NCBI GenBank assembly: GCA_012034575.1
Contig: JAAUPF010000022.1
Coordinates: 1-52,868, forward strand
Length of the DNA: 52,868 nucleotides
Direction of reading: 5' to 3'
DNA from: Richelia sp. CSU_2_1
GTDB lineage: Bacteria; Cyanobacteriota; Cyanobacteriia; Cyanobacteriales; Microcoleaceae
Part shown: positions 34,817 through 43,851 of the stretch, in pieces
Layout of the letters: every line of letters starts with the position of its first letter
How positions within the stretch are numbered: position 1 is the stretch's first letter
The notes under the pieces: generated by a model
The model's input: the letters and a program-made list of their open reading frames with translations, nothing else
Database searches by the model: none
What the model was told of the DNA's origin: nothing
Made by a program: the position numbers and the translations under genes

Positions 34817-35241
34817 GAGTAGAACTTTGAAGCAAACCCTTACAATTTCCGAGTTTTTCTTACTTTAACGTTTTTGGGAACTCGTGCAAGGCAAATTCAA
34901 TGTCGGTTTTGCAATCTGGGGAGTTACCAGTCGGATGCTGGCGGCGCGCCTGAGATTTGAGATTTGGGTCCAAGCTTGCTGAGGGGAATTGAAGCCCAGG
35001 GAGAGTGAAGCTTTGGGATTGGGGATGTTGGCGCTAAATTTGATTCAAGATCGCGCTACATTAGCTGAGTGCATCCAGATTACAGAAACCGGGTTTTTTG
35101 AGATTTTTGGCTGTCGCTTGTGTTAGCGCAAAAAACCCGGTTTCTGATGCAGATTAAAGAAACCGGGTTTTTGATGTTTTTGGCTGCCACTTGATGTTGG
35201 CGCAAAAAACCCGGTTTCTGATGCGTCCTAACGACTAATAT
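34817..35241. other. Intergenic region with paired hairpin repeats
   Basis: No gene seen. The left half is spacer. The right half holds two hairpin-forming repeats, listed separately. Confidence 0.6.
35083..35220. repeat. Two tandem inverted repeats (CAGAAACCGGGTTTTTTG)
   Basis: Arms at 35083-35100 with 35129-35146, and at 35158-35172 with 35203-35220, form long stems around loops containing TTTTGGCTG. The two units are similar, so this is a duplicated palindromic element. Located between convergent gene ends and leaders, it may also stop transcription. Confidence 0.85.
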
Positions 35242-36075
35242 TTACCTTGCCGGAGTTGCCGGTTGACCGCCAGGCGGCGCAATATTAATTAACGGCAAAC
35301 TGCTATTTCCTCCCATCACAGTCGGAAACTTACCGTCCCATTTTTGAATTGCTTGCTGCTGCAAAAGTTCGGGAGTTAAAGTCTGCCGCTGCAATCGCTG
35401 GGCTTCTGCTTGACCTTTGGCGCGGTTAATTTCAGCTTGCGCGTCTTGCGTTGCTTTTTTCACTGCAAATTCCGCTTGTTTCGCTTCTTGTTCTGCTATC
35501 TGTTTGGCTTCGATCGCCTTGCTAAATTCTGGAGAAAAGCCAAAATTGATTAAGGACACATCTCTCACAATTACGCCGTAGGGCTCCAAGCGCTGTTTGA
35601 GGCTGTTGTCGATTTCGTTTTTGAGTTCGTTCCGTTGGGTAATGATTTCTTCTGCTGTTTTGTTTGCGGTTGCTGCTTTGAGCACTTCAGAAATTGCCGG
35701 ACTCAGAATGCTGGTGACAATTTGTTCTTCATCGCCGATTTGCTGGAAAACTTGATTGGCTTTAGCGGGGTCGATATTCCAGTTGACTGCTAAATCTGTA
35801 CTGACTTTTTGCAAGTCTTTGGATGCTGCATCGGCTTTAATGTCAGTTTTTTGGACTCGGACGCTTAGAGTTTTGACTGAAGTGACGATCGGCATTATCG
35901 GGTGAATGCCTTCGTCGAGAATTGTGTTTTGAACTTTACCGAAGCGCATCATAATTCCCCGTTCGCCAGCGCCGACGAGGGCAAAGGGTCTGAGGATTAG
36001 AGCGGCGATCGCCAAAACTATGCCGCCCACAACATACAGAGCTAAATTGTACTTAAATGACTGCATTGTTTTCAT
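35242..36075 (-). CDS. SPFH/prohibitin-like protein
   Basis: This 277-residue protein has an N-terminal membrane helix (LALYVVGGIVLAIAALIL), an SPFH domain (VGAGERGIMMRFGKVQ, GIHPIMPIV, RDVSLINFGFSPEFSKAIEAK), a charged coiled-coil (QIAEQEAKQAEFAVKKATQD) and a Pro-rich tail. It would form membrane-bound ring complexes like prohibitin. ATG 36075 has AAAGG upstream; ATG 36066 and a longer frame to 36096 are alternatives. Confidence 0.88.
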   Translation of the reverse strand: MKTMQSFKYNLALYVVGGIVLAIAALILRPFALVGAGERGIMMRFGKVQNTILDEGIHPIMPIVTSVKTLSVRVQKTDIKADAASKDLQKVSTDLAVNWNIDPAKANQVFQQIGDEEQIVTSILSPAISEVLKAATANKTAEEIITQRNELKNEIDNSLKQRLEPYGVIVRDVSLINFGFSPEFSKAIEAKQIAEQEAKQAEFAVKKATQDAQAEINRAKGQAEAQRLQRQTLTPELLQQQAIQKWDGKFPTVMGGNSSLPLINIAPPGGQPATPAR

Positions 36076-36463
36076 AGATTTTTTACCTTTACACAAGTGC
36101 TCTAGCGGTTTTCAAGTAAATCATAGATGCTGCTAGTTTTTACTAATTACCTACTACTCACCAAACATTGAGGGTGATTAGTCTCCCACCTCAAACAAGC
36201 AGATTATTTTGCGAACTAGCTTTTAACCCCTATCTCAAAAACTTTGCCCTCAACTGTCAACTCTCAACTCTCAACTATGCTAATTATAACTTTGAATTTC
36301 TTGAGTTGCAAGACCGATAAATTCATTTGATTTAATTCATAAAATTCATATTTGTCATGTTCTCAACTCGGGCTGCGGTGTGCGGGTCTACACCCCTCGA
36401 TCGCCCCTTCCCCCCTGCGATTAATAGTTATAGCAACGACCCTGGCGCTTTGGACATTACATT

Positions 36464-36538
36464 TTCCCTCTTCCCTCTTCCCTCTTCCCTCTTCCCTCTT
36501 CCCTCTTCCTTCTTCCTTCTTCCTTCTTCCTTCTTCTT
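36464..36538. repeat. TTCCCTC / TTCCTTC heptamer tandem repeat
   Basis: About ten 7-bp units in a row, TTCCCTC changing to TTCCTTC. They lie in the 700-bp gap before the endonuclease V gene. The remaining gap is AT-rich with no gene. Confidence 0.9.
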
Positions 36539-36782
36539 AAAGCTTTTGATAAATTAATGTTTCAATGTATTGACAGCGCGTTAACTTGTAGGTACGTGAG
36601 AAAATCTGGCTGCGAGTGCTGGCAAAATTATACTGTGTAGAAAACAAAAAGAAATAATTAAAAAATTATAAATTATTTTCTTTCTTTTAAAGGAAGGCAG
36701 TTAGCAAAAAAGAAAAATATCTAGTTTAAAAATGCCGCAAAATAAGTTACACTTAGATGAGAACGGTTGAAGAGAGTCCAAA

Positions 36783-37433
36783 ATGTTACAGCAAATTTGG
36801 CCGCAGACAATTGAAGAGGCGATCGCCATTCAAGAAGAACTCCGGTCAAAGGTAATTACCGAAAACCAACTGGGTACAGTGCGGTATGTCGCAGGCGTGG
36901 ATGTCGGCTACGACAGCACGGACTCCGTGTCGCAGGCGGCTGTAACAGTTTTGAGCTTTCCGGACTTGCAGTTGCAGCAGCAAGCTGTAGTCCGCAGCCC
37001 GACTACTTTTCCCTACGTTCCGGGTTTCCTGTCATTTCGAGAAGTGCCGGCAGTTCTCGAAGCCCTAGCAAAGATTGACCCGATGCCAGATTTGATCTTG
37101 TGCGACGGTCAAGGACTCGCTCACCCCCGCAGGTTCGGTTTAGCGTGCCATTTGGGAGTGGTGACAGGAATTGCGACGATCGGAGTTGCGAAAACTCGAT
37201 TTATTGGAGAACATTCAGAAGTAGGACACTCGCGGGGCAGTTGGCAGCCCCTGCTCGACGGTCCGGAAACCGTTGGTGTAGCGCTCAGGACTCAAGGGGG
37301 AGTAAAACCGATCTATATCTCGATCGGTCACAAGGTAAACTTGATGGGGGCGATCGATTACGTGCTGCGCTGCGCGCCCAAATATCGATTGCCCCAAACC
37401 ACTCGATCGGCCGATCGGCTAACATCCGGGTAA
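36783..37433 (+). CDS. nfi: Endonuclease V
   Basis: This 216-residue protein has the endonuclease V signatures VAGVDVGYD (catalytic Asp), VPGFLSFREVPA, LILCDGQGLAHPRRFGLA, the GVAKTRF region and PIYISIGHKVNL. It nicks DNA near deaminated bases such as hypoxanthine. The length is standard. It stands alone with a long AT-rich upstream region. Confidence 0.95.
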   Translation: MLQQIWPQTIEEAIAIQEELRSKVITENQLGTVRYVAGVDVGYDSTDSVSQAAVTVLSFPDLQLQQQAVVRSPTTFPYVPGFLSFREVPAVLEALAKIDPMPDLILCDGQGLAHPRRFGLACHLGVVTGIATIGVAKTRFIGEHSEVGHSRGSWQPLLDGPETVGVALRTQGGVKPIYISIGHKVNLMGAIDYVLRCAPKYRLPQTTRSADRLTSG

Positions 37434-37692
37434 CGGGCGATCGCGCAGGGGCGCAAAGAAATTCAATCTAAAAAGGCAAAATAACATATTTCTTTTGAAT
37501 TTTTACATTGAAGTTTCATGGGTCGCCCTGCACTGGAAAAATCTTCTGAATCTTTCGCAAACAAGCATTCAATTCCATCCTTCCAGCGAAATAAAGAACT
37601 ACTGTACCTGAGAAAGAGGTAAGAAAGTTGGAAGATTTCTAGAATGATTCAAAGCACACTCAAAAATCAGAAACAAACAAGGAGACTGTGTC

Positions 37693-37923
37693 ATGGCTGA
37701 AAAGAGCAAACGCGGATTCGCATCTATGGACGCAGAAAAACAGCGCGCAATTGCCAGCAAAGGCGGCAAAGCTGCACACGCAAAAGGCACTGCACACGAA
37801 TTCACCTCTGAAGAAGCCAGACAAGCTGGTCAAAAAGGTGGGGAAGCCGTGAGCAAAAATCGGGAACACATGGCTCAAATCGGTCGCGAAGGCGGTCGCA
37901 AAAGCCGCAAAACCGAATCTTAA
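37693..37923 (+). CDS. KGG-repeat stress protein
   Basis: This 76-residue basic protein has repeated KGG-type motifs (RGFASMDAEKQRAIASKGG, GTAHEFTSEEARQAGQKGG, AQIGREGGRKSRK). It belongs to the KGG/Con-10 family of small hydrophilic proteins induced by stress and conidiation-type signals. A GGAG site precedes the ATG. Confidence 0.9.
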   Translation: MAEKSKRGFASMDAEKQRAIASKGGKAAHAKGTAHEFTSEEARQAGQKGGEAVSKNREHMAQIGREGGRKSRKTES

Positions 37924-38084
37924 GCCTTTAAATCCCCTCCCCGCAACTTCCGACGAGTCGCACCCGCCGGAGTTTGATACCCAGGACTAGGAGACATTAG
38001 TGGAGGAGAAGCAGCATCGAATTCCTAATTAGCAGTTCGCACGCAGCTTCTCCATCTCCGAACTTGCGGCCGGTGCGATACCAC

Positions 38085-38107
38085 AAGCCCCTTTGCTGGG
38101 GCTTTTT
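38085..38107 (+). terminator. Rho-independent terminator after the KGG gene
   Basis: AAGCCCC-TTTGCT-GGGGCTT followed by T residues: a 7-bp stem with a 6-base loop and a U-tract. A second, larger stem (GGAGAAGC/GCTTCTCC, 38005-38012 and 38046-38053) precedes it. Confidence 0.85.
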
Positions 38108-38141
38108 GTTTTAGATTATTGTTTTAATTAAAGCTCTCAAA

Positions 38142-39047
38142 CTATCCTAACAATTTATCTCTCAAAAATTCGGCAAAATCTCTAGCATCGCTGCGGATCA
38201 AATGGATGCCATCATTAGTGCGCCATTCTCGCGGTGGCCGTGGTGGGAGCCACTCAAAACTCTGGGAATCAAACAGTTGTTTCACCAATTCTCGGACTTG
38301 CTTTCTCCTGATTTGAGCGTCCACTACCGACTCCTGCGGGATGTCAAATAAAACTACTTTGGTGCCGCTATTTTTTTGAATTTCTGCGATTTGATTTTTA
38401 ATAAACTCGGCTTCTTTGGTAATGCTTTCAACATCTTTGGCAGATAAAGGTTTGCTTTCGACATCTACTGCCATTTGGATGCCTTTTTTCGATAATTCTG
38501 GAGTAAGATTGCGGGCTTCTCGTTTGTCTAGTTCTTCTCTTGAAAGCTTTATATCCGACTTCGATCTGTTTTTTAAAGCATCAACAAATACGCTCACCGG
38601 ACGGTATTCTTCTCTCATCATCGGCAAATACAGGCGCAGCCAATAAAAAACTGGATTGTATAAAGAATTAACTAAATCTAAATCTACTTTGCGGGCAATA
38701 GTATCGTTAATTTCTACCAAAACGATCGGAGGTTTGCTGCGATTGATTCTAACTATCTCCAATCCCGTCTGACTCGCCCCTCCTCCTAAAGCGATACTCT
38801 TGACTCCTTCTCCAATATCTTTGACATTAAGGTTGGCTGATAAAGAACTTCCCACCACCACCATTTTCAGAGCGGAATTATCTTGATATACATATCTTTG
38901 AGCTTTCACAATATTATTTTGAATCAAGCTAATTCCGTCAGATGCTGGCAAAACTCCGCCACTTACCAGCACTTGATAAAAACTCATGACAAACAGAAAA
39001 ATTAATACCGGGCGCAAGATCGATCGCAATTGAAATTTGATAAACAT
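38142..39047 (-). CDS. SGNH-like hydrolase, partner of the MBOAT acyltransferase
   Basis: This 301-residue protein has an N-terminal membrane anchor (PVLIFLFVMSFYQVLVSGG), then a GDS-like start VVVGSSLSANLN with the nucleophile Ser, a GGGAS block, an EINDTIARK segment and the closing catalytic pair in TNDGIHLI. It lies 10 bp downstream of the MBOAT gene. MBOAT plus SGNH pairs O-acetylate exported polysaccharides, as in alginate acetylation, so it likely acts in the periplasm. Confidence 0.75.
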   Translation of the reverse strand: MFIKFQLRSILRPVLIFLFVMSFYQVLVSGGVLPASDGISLIQNNIVKAQRYVYQDNSALKMVVVGSSLSANLNVKDIGEGVKSIALGGGASQTGLEIVRINRSKPPIVLVEINDTIARKVDLDLVNSLYNPVFYWLRLYLPMMREEYRPVSVFVDALKNRSKSDIKLSREELDKREARNLTPELSKKGIQMAVDVESKPLSAKDVESITKEAEFIKNQIAEIQKNSGTKVVLFDIPQESVVDAQIRRKQVRELVKQLFDSQSFEWLPPRPPREWRTNDGIHLIRSDARDFAEFLRDKLLG

Positions 39048-39057
39048 GAAGTACCTG

Positions 39058-39912
39058 CTAGAATTGGAAATAAATAAATTGTTTCGAGCTGCCGCTGTTG
39101 AGGAAGATGGCAGCCAGCATGATTCCTAAAGCTACATCTTGATAAATGTTCCAGAATTGCTGTCCGTTTTTAGCTGCTTTCGGTTGCACCAAATTTTGCC
39201 AAGTGGGAAAATGGGGAATGTGATAAATTACTACGGGAATTGAAAAAATTAGCGTCGGGATAATGTAACTCCAACCGGGCCGGACTTGATAGTTGCGCGC
39301 TAAAGTAACTACAAAATCAACAGCTTCTTCAAATTTTGGCAGTTTGAAAAGCAACCATCCTAAGGAAACAAAAGCAAAAATTCCTAACACACTAAGGCTG
39401 TCAAATACAAATTGCTGCCAGATTGGTTTTGTGGCTACTGGACTTGTTTCTGGCGATTGGTGTTTGGATTTGTCGAAACCCAAAAAGCGTTCTACTGCTA
39501 ATCCAAATCCGTGATAAATTCCCCAAACTGCGTAACTCCAAGCAGCACCGTGCCACAAGCCCCCTAAAGTCATGACTGCCATTAAGTTAAAATAAGTTCG
39601 GATTTTTCCTTTGCGATTTCCGCCGAGGGGAAAGTACAGATAATCTCTCAGCCAAGTTGATAGGGAAATATGCCACCTTCTCCAGAATTCGGAGAGGGAA
39701 CGGGAAATGTAGGGAAAGTTGAAGTTGTCGGGAATTGTATAGCCTAAAGCTGCTGCAAAACCGATAGCAATTAATGAGTAACCGGCAAAATCGGCAAATA
39801 TTTGCATCGAATAGCCAAACAGCAGAGTTAGGTTAGTCAGCGTACCGAATCCTTGATAGTAGGGAAAGCTCACCCAGAAGGTATAGTCTTTTAAATTGTC
39901 GGCAATTACCAT
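39058..39912 (-). CDS. MBOAT O-acyltransferase, C-terminal part (split by frameshift)
   Basis: This 284-residue multi-membrane segment carries the MBOAT core: FADFAGYSLIAIGFA, FWRRWHISLSTWLRDYLYFPLGG and the catalytic-His segment LGGLWHGAAWSYAVWG. It begins MVIADNLKDYTFW, which in intact homologues follows directly after GYFLK. It continues the gene part at 39906-40565; one missing T on the plus strand (A on the coding strand) at 39912-39914 separates them. Confidence 0.88.
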   Translation of the reverse strand: MVIADNLKDYTFWVSFPYYQGFGTLTNLTLLFGYSMQIFADFAGYSLIAIGFAAALGYTIPDNFNFPYISRSLSEFWRRWHISLSTWLRDYLYFPLGGNRKGKIRTYFNLMAVMTLGGLWHGAAWSYAVWGIYHGFGLAVERFLGFDKSKHQSPETSPVATKPIWQQFVFDSLSVLGIFAFVSLGWLLFKLPKFEEAVDFVVTLARNYQVRPGWSYIIPTLIFSIPVVIYHIPHFPTWQNLVQPKAAKNGQQFWNIYQDVALGIMLAAIFLNSGSSKQFIYFQF

Positions 39913-40565
39913 TTCAAGAAGTAACCTACCACGAGCGATCGAAATACGAAATTTACCGGAATATCTTTGAAATATTTAGGAGCAATCTGGGGATAGAATG
40001 TCTTCGATTTTAAAATCGGACCTGACAGTAAATTAGGGAAAAAGCTAATAAAAAATGTAGTATTTAACAGGTGTTCCGCAAACTTGGGCGAGACGCCAAC
40101 TGGGGACGATTCTACTTCTGCCTTGTCTTTTTGCGTCAGTACATCTACGATTAAACTGATGCCTTCAAAAGTATAGAAAGAAATGCCGATCGGCAGTGGC
40201 AATGTTAAAAATAAATAAGCGATGCTGCCTTCATTGCGAGCAATATTAAAAACATCTGCTACAAAGTTTGTCAGCAAAGCAGCGTATTTAAACAAGCTCA
40301 AAATTAATACATTGAGAACTACGCCCCCCGCCGCCCACAAAAATCGCTGTTTTCGATTGGAAATCCGCGCAACTTGAAAGCTTGCTGTAGCATTGATAAC
40401 AATTGATAGCAGCAGGATTAGCACCAGGGCGGGGGCGCTCCAACTGTAAAATATTAAGCTAGCAATAATCAAAATAGGAACTTGAAATTTTTGCAGCGGG
40501 GTCAAATAATAGAGGGCAAAAACAATCGCGAAAAATACTAAAAATTCAATACTGTTAAATAACAT
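39906..40565 (-). CDS. MBOAT O-acyltransferase, N-terminal part (split by frameshift)
   Basis: This 219-residue segment with several membrane helices starts MLFNSIEFLVFFAIVFALYY and includes LPIGISFYTFEGISLIVDV and FFPNLLSGPILKSK, the N-terminal half of an AlgI-type MBOAT protein. It ends GYFLKW with a stop, overlapping the start of the second part. With one more A the two parts read GYFLKMVIADNL as a single protein of about 500 residues. Confidence 0.88.
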   Translation of the reverse strand: MLFNSIEFLVFFAIVFALYYLTPLQKFQVPILIIASLIFYSWSAPALVLILLLSIVINATASFQVARISNRKQRFLWAAGGVVLNVLILSLFKYAALLTNFVADVFNIARNEGSIAYLFLTLPLPIGISFYTFEGISLIVDVLTQKDKAEVESSPVGVSPKFAEHLLNTTFFISFFPNLLSGPILKSKTFYPQIAPKYFKDIPVNFVFRSLVVGYFLKW

Positions 40566-41077
40566 AGCTGGCGAACTCGCTGTTTTGTACTTCCCAAAAT
40601 AATGAAACGGCAGGTTAACGGCAAACCGCCGATCGCCCTCAGCGATCTCTAATTATTCAATCTTCAATCGGAAATTGAACATCGAGCTAGCCTGTGACTT
40701 ACTATATCAAGCGCTGGCGGCTGGTGCCAAGAGGGAGCGATCGCCCCCGATCGTAATTCTGGGTGCAAAAAAACCATTTTTTCGGAAAAACCGAAGATTT
40801 TTCTGAGAGATATTGAGCCAGAAACCGCGTTTTACCGACGCCGATGCGCAAGTCTCGAACAGATCGAGTTTAGCAAAAAGTGTAGCCAGAATTACTCTTT
40901 CCTGGGCTGCGACTATCTCTAGAGATAGATGTACAAATACTTCTGCAGATCGGTTGCCAGATTGGGAAACATTTCTTAACATATAGGTAACAATGGAAAT
41001 GAGGGAAGGCAGCAAAAATCCTTAAGTCCTTGGGGTGCGACATTTGACCAGATTACTTACAAGCAAGGGCCAAATTA
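40566..41077. other. Intergenic region, nothing definite
   Basis: AT-rich promoter-like DNA upstream of the MBOAT gene, with a degenerate CCAGAAACCGCGTTTT repeat. A 102-codon minus-strand frame (40707-41015) has no protein-like pattern and is not accepted. Confidence 0.4.
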
Positions 41078-41341
41078 ATGAACGAGCAGCAGAACTCAGA
41101 AGTTACAACATTTTTGCCGGTGCTCCAAAAAGGCATTTGGCTGTTCGGTATCAGTGCTTGGATATTCGGCTTGACAGATAGAAGTATTGCCCTATTTGCT
41201 GACGGATACCTATCGGCGATCGATATTGTCCAACTATTTACAGCATCGTTTTTCTTCATTAGCTGGCTGTTTTTAAACCCCTATGCCATCGCCAGGACTC
41301 CCAAAAATACACAAGCCAAAAACAGCAATATAAAAATCTAA
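41078..41341 (+). CDS. Small membrane protein of unknown function
   Basis: This 87-residue protein has two hydrophobic segments (LQKGIWLFGISAWIFGL and IVQLFTASFFFISWLFL) and a charged C-terminal tail. It lies 14 bp before the DHH gene and is likely co-transcribed with it. No family recognised. Confidence 0.55.
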   Translation: MNEQQNSEVTTFLPVLQKGIWLFGISAWIFGLTDRSIALFADGYLSAIDIVQLFTASFFFISWLFLNPYAIARTPKNTQAKNSNIKI

Positions 41342-41354
41342 AATCTAAAACCCA

Positions 41355-42614
41355 ATGACCGATCGCTCTCCCGTGAATTCAGATGAAGCATCCGGCAATC
41401 ACCAAAGTCAACTAAACACTAGCGACGAAGTTCGCGGACAGAATCCTTCGGGGAAGGGTCTTCGGAAAGTCGAGATTGTTTCCGAAGAAAAGACCGATCG
41501 TTCCGGTGATTTGCCAGTCGATCGACTGCGGCAGATGTTAGAAAAACACCGGGGCGATCGGCAATTAATCTTGCTGCAAGATTTTCCCGACCCCGACGCG
41601 CTTTCCAGTGCTTGGACTTACAAGTTAATTGCCCAACAGTACGAGATTCACAGCGACATTATTTACGCCGGTGCCCTCAGCCATCAAGAAAATATTACCT
41701 TGGTTAAATTAACGGGATTGCCGTTACAAAAGTGGTCGATCGATGTGGCAAAAACTAAAGATTTATCGGCTTATGGTGGCTGCGTTTTTATTGACAATCA
41801 AGGCACGACTTGTCACTTAACCGAGTTGATTTTAGCAGCAAAACTTCCGATCGCAGCCGTTATCGACCACCACAGTTCGCAGGGGAAAATGGATGCGGAG
41901 TTTATCGATTTGCGACCCCACATCCGCGCTACAGCTACAATTCTTACGGAGTATTTGCAAGCAGGAATGCTAGTTCTCGACGGCAGCATCAGCCAGCACG
42001 TCAAGTGCGCTACAGCTTTAATGCACGGTTTGCGATCGGACACTAACGCCCTGAGACAAGCTGAAGAAGCAGACTTTTTAGCAGCCGCTTATTTGAGCCG
42101 GTTTTACGACTCCCAGTTGCTGAATGCCGTATTGCAATCCTCTCGTTCCAAATGGGTAATGGACGCGATCGAGCGATCTCTCAAACACCGCATCGTCCAA
42201 AACAATTTTTCGCTGGCCGGTATCGGCTACCTCCGTTACGACGATCGCGATTCTATTCCCCAAGCCGCTGATTTTTTAATAACAGAGGAGAACGTACACA
42301 CCGCAGTTGTCTACGGCATCGTACACGATCGAGATGAAGAAATTGAAGTAGTAATTGGCTCGCTGCGCACGAATAAACTTACTCTAGACCCGGATGAATT
42401 TATTAAAGAAGCCTTCGGTCAAGACGCCCAAGGACGCTTTTTTGGTGGCGGAAGAAGTCAAGCTGGCGGTTTTGAAATTCCCGTCGGATTTCTTTCGGGC
42501 GGCAACGAGAACAGCGATTATGCAAGGCTGAAATGGGAAGTCTTCGACGCTCAAATCAAGCAAAAATTGATGAGTCTAATCAGTCCTAACGACAACCCGG
42601 CTTACGATCGTTGA
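41355..42614 (+). CDS. DHH-family phosphoesterase
   Basis: This 419-residue protein has a low-complexity N-terminus, then the DHH motifs DFPDPDALSSAW, FIDNQG, AVIDHHSSQGKMDAE and, near the end, the DHHA1 motif RFFGGGRSQAGGFEIPVG. These mark NrnA-type (oligoribonuclease/pAp) or c-di-AMP-type phosphodiesterases. The substrate cannot be told from sequence. A regulatory extension of about 75 residues precedes the domain. Confidence 0.88.
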   Translation: MTDRSPVNSDEASGNHQSQLNTSDEVRGQNPSGKGLRKVEIVSEEKTDRSGDLPVDRLRQMLEKHRGDRQLILLQDFPDPDALSSAWTYKLIAQQYEIHSDIIYAGALSHQENITLVKLTGLPLQKWSIDVAKTKDLSAYGGCVFIDNQGTTCHLTELILAAKLPIAAVIDHHSSQGKMDAEFIDLRPHIRATATILTEYLQAGMLVLDGSISQHVKCATALMHGLRSDTNALRQAEEADFLAAAYLSRFYDSQLLNAVLQSSRSKWVMDAIERSLKHRIVQNNFSLAGIGYLRYDDRDSIPQAADFLITEENVHTAVVYGIVHDRDEEIEVVIGSLRTNKLTLDPDEFIKEAFGQDAQGRFFGGGRSQAGGFEIPVGFLSGGNENSDYARLKWEVFDAQIKQKLMSLISPNDNPAYDR

Positions 42615-42762
42615 TAGTTGATAGTTGATAGTTGATAGTTGGGAGTTAATAGTTGATAGTTGATAGTTGATAGTTGGGAGTTGATAATAGTAGTGCCAGC
42701 GTCCCCGCTGGCGATCGTTAAAGCATCGAAAGTAGTGCAAGCAAGCGTCCCTGCGAACGATC
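42613..42762. repeat. TTGATAG heptamers and GCCAGCGTCCCCGCTGGC palindrome
   Basis: Heptamer run about 42613-42680, then a palindrome with a 7-bp stem at 42695-42712 and a degenerate copy at about 42742-42760. The palindrome is the counterpart of the one at 18594 with matched changes in both arms. Confidence 0.8.
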
Positions 42763-42911
42763 GTCTGAGCATCGAGCGTACCCAGTTTTCTGGTAAACCA
42801 GACAACAGCGCAAAAATCCCGTGCGGTTGTACAATAGCGCGGAAATTGCGATCGCGCCCGATCGAAAAAAAAGTCAAGTGCGATCGTCACGCCATCAAAA
42901 GGACAGCCACA

Positions 42912-43406
42912 GTGCATCTATACCTGATCCGCCACGGCATAGCAGCCGAACCCGAAGCTTATGAAACAGACTCAGAACGCCCCCTGACCAAAGAGGGCGA
43001 TCGTAAAACGCGGAAAATCGCCCGACGGCTGCAAGAACTCGATATTCAGTTTGACATCATCCTGACCAGTCCGCTCCTGCGAGCCCAGCAAACAGCCCAA
43101 ATCCTCCAAACATTAGGTTTAAGTACCCAAATCGAACAATCTCCCGCCCTCGCACCCTCCGGGGAAATCCACAACTGGCTGGAATGGTACCAGCAGCAGC
43201 AAGAAACAGTCCACCGCAGCATAGCCCTAGTAGGGCACCAACCCGACTTAGCCAATTGGGCCGAAACTTTGCTCTGGGGGCAAACCCGAGACGCCCTCAT
43301 CCTCAAAAAAGCAGGGATCGTCGGCTTGCTGCTCCCAGAAACAGGCTCCCCAGTCGGCCGCAGCCAAATGTTCTGGCTGACCCCACCCAAGTTTCTGCTC
43401 GGGTGA
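42912..43406 (+). CDS. sixA: Phosphohistidine phosphatase SixA
   Basis: This 164-residue protein has the histidine-phosphatase motif YLIRHGIAAEPEA, then RPLTKEGDRKTR, ILTSPLLRAQQTA, and a second His in ALVGHQPDL. SixA dephosphorylates phospho-His domains of sensor kinases. The start is GTG 42912; the open frame upstream to 42660 runs through repeat DNA. Confidence 0.9.
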   Translation: MHLYLIRHGIAAEPEAYETDSERPLTKEGDRKTRKIARRLQELDIQFDIILTSPLLRAQQTAQILQTLGLSTQIEQSPALAPSGEIHNWLEWYQQQQETVHRSIALVGHQPDLANWAETLLWGQTRDALILKKAGIVGLLLPETGSPVGRSQMFWLTPPKFLLG

Positions 43407-43851
43407 GCTGCTACGGGAAATTCGGGAAACCTGAGAGTTGACGATCGAGCTAATGTTGCTGATAGTTACAAGTTTTTTACAAAATTATCATCGGTCAATA
43501 AAGCTACACGATCGAGCTTTCTGGTAATGTACATTGACAGAAGCTCTGTTTTGTGTAACATTCTCAGAATGATATTGCCAATCGAGGCAAAAAGTTTCTG
43601 GTTTGTAAATCTGGTTTGTCAAATGCGGTCGATTTAAAACTGACCGACAAAATCAGACATAAAAAATTAGAGCGATCGGCGAAATTAGTTCTAGTTGAAT
43701 GCTGCGGCTTAAATTAGATACATTTAGTCGAGTTTTGGATCGAAAAACTTGATTAAGTTTATCGCCGAGCGCAGTCAACTATCCTAAAATGTTATCACAG
43801 AAAGTTAGACTCCAAAATCAGTAAGTTCAACTCACACAAAACAGTATTGCA
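43407..43851. other. Intergenic region before gltA
   Basis: AT-rich, no gene and no strong repeat. Several TTGTGTAACATT- and AAATTAGATACATT-like stretches could be promoter parts, but none is convincing. Confidence 0.35.

Noticed and set aside
36352..36557. Two overlapping open frames with FPLPSSL repeats
   Set aside because: They are translations of the TTCCCTC heptamer array.
40707..41015. 102-codon open frame on the minus strand
   Set aside because: No ribosome site, no protein-like pattern, and it covers spacer with a degenerate repeat.
42660..42911. 84-residue N-terminal extension of SixA
   Set aside because: It runs through heptamers and a dispersed palindrome; the family start is GTG 42912.
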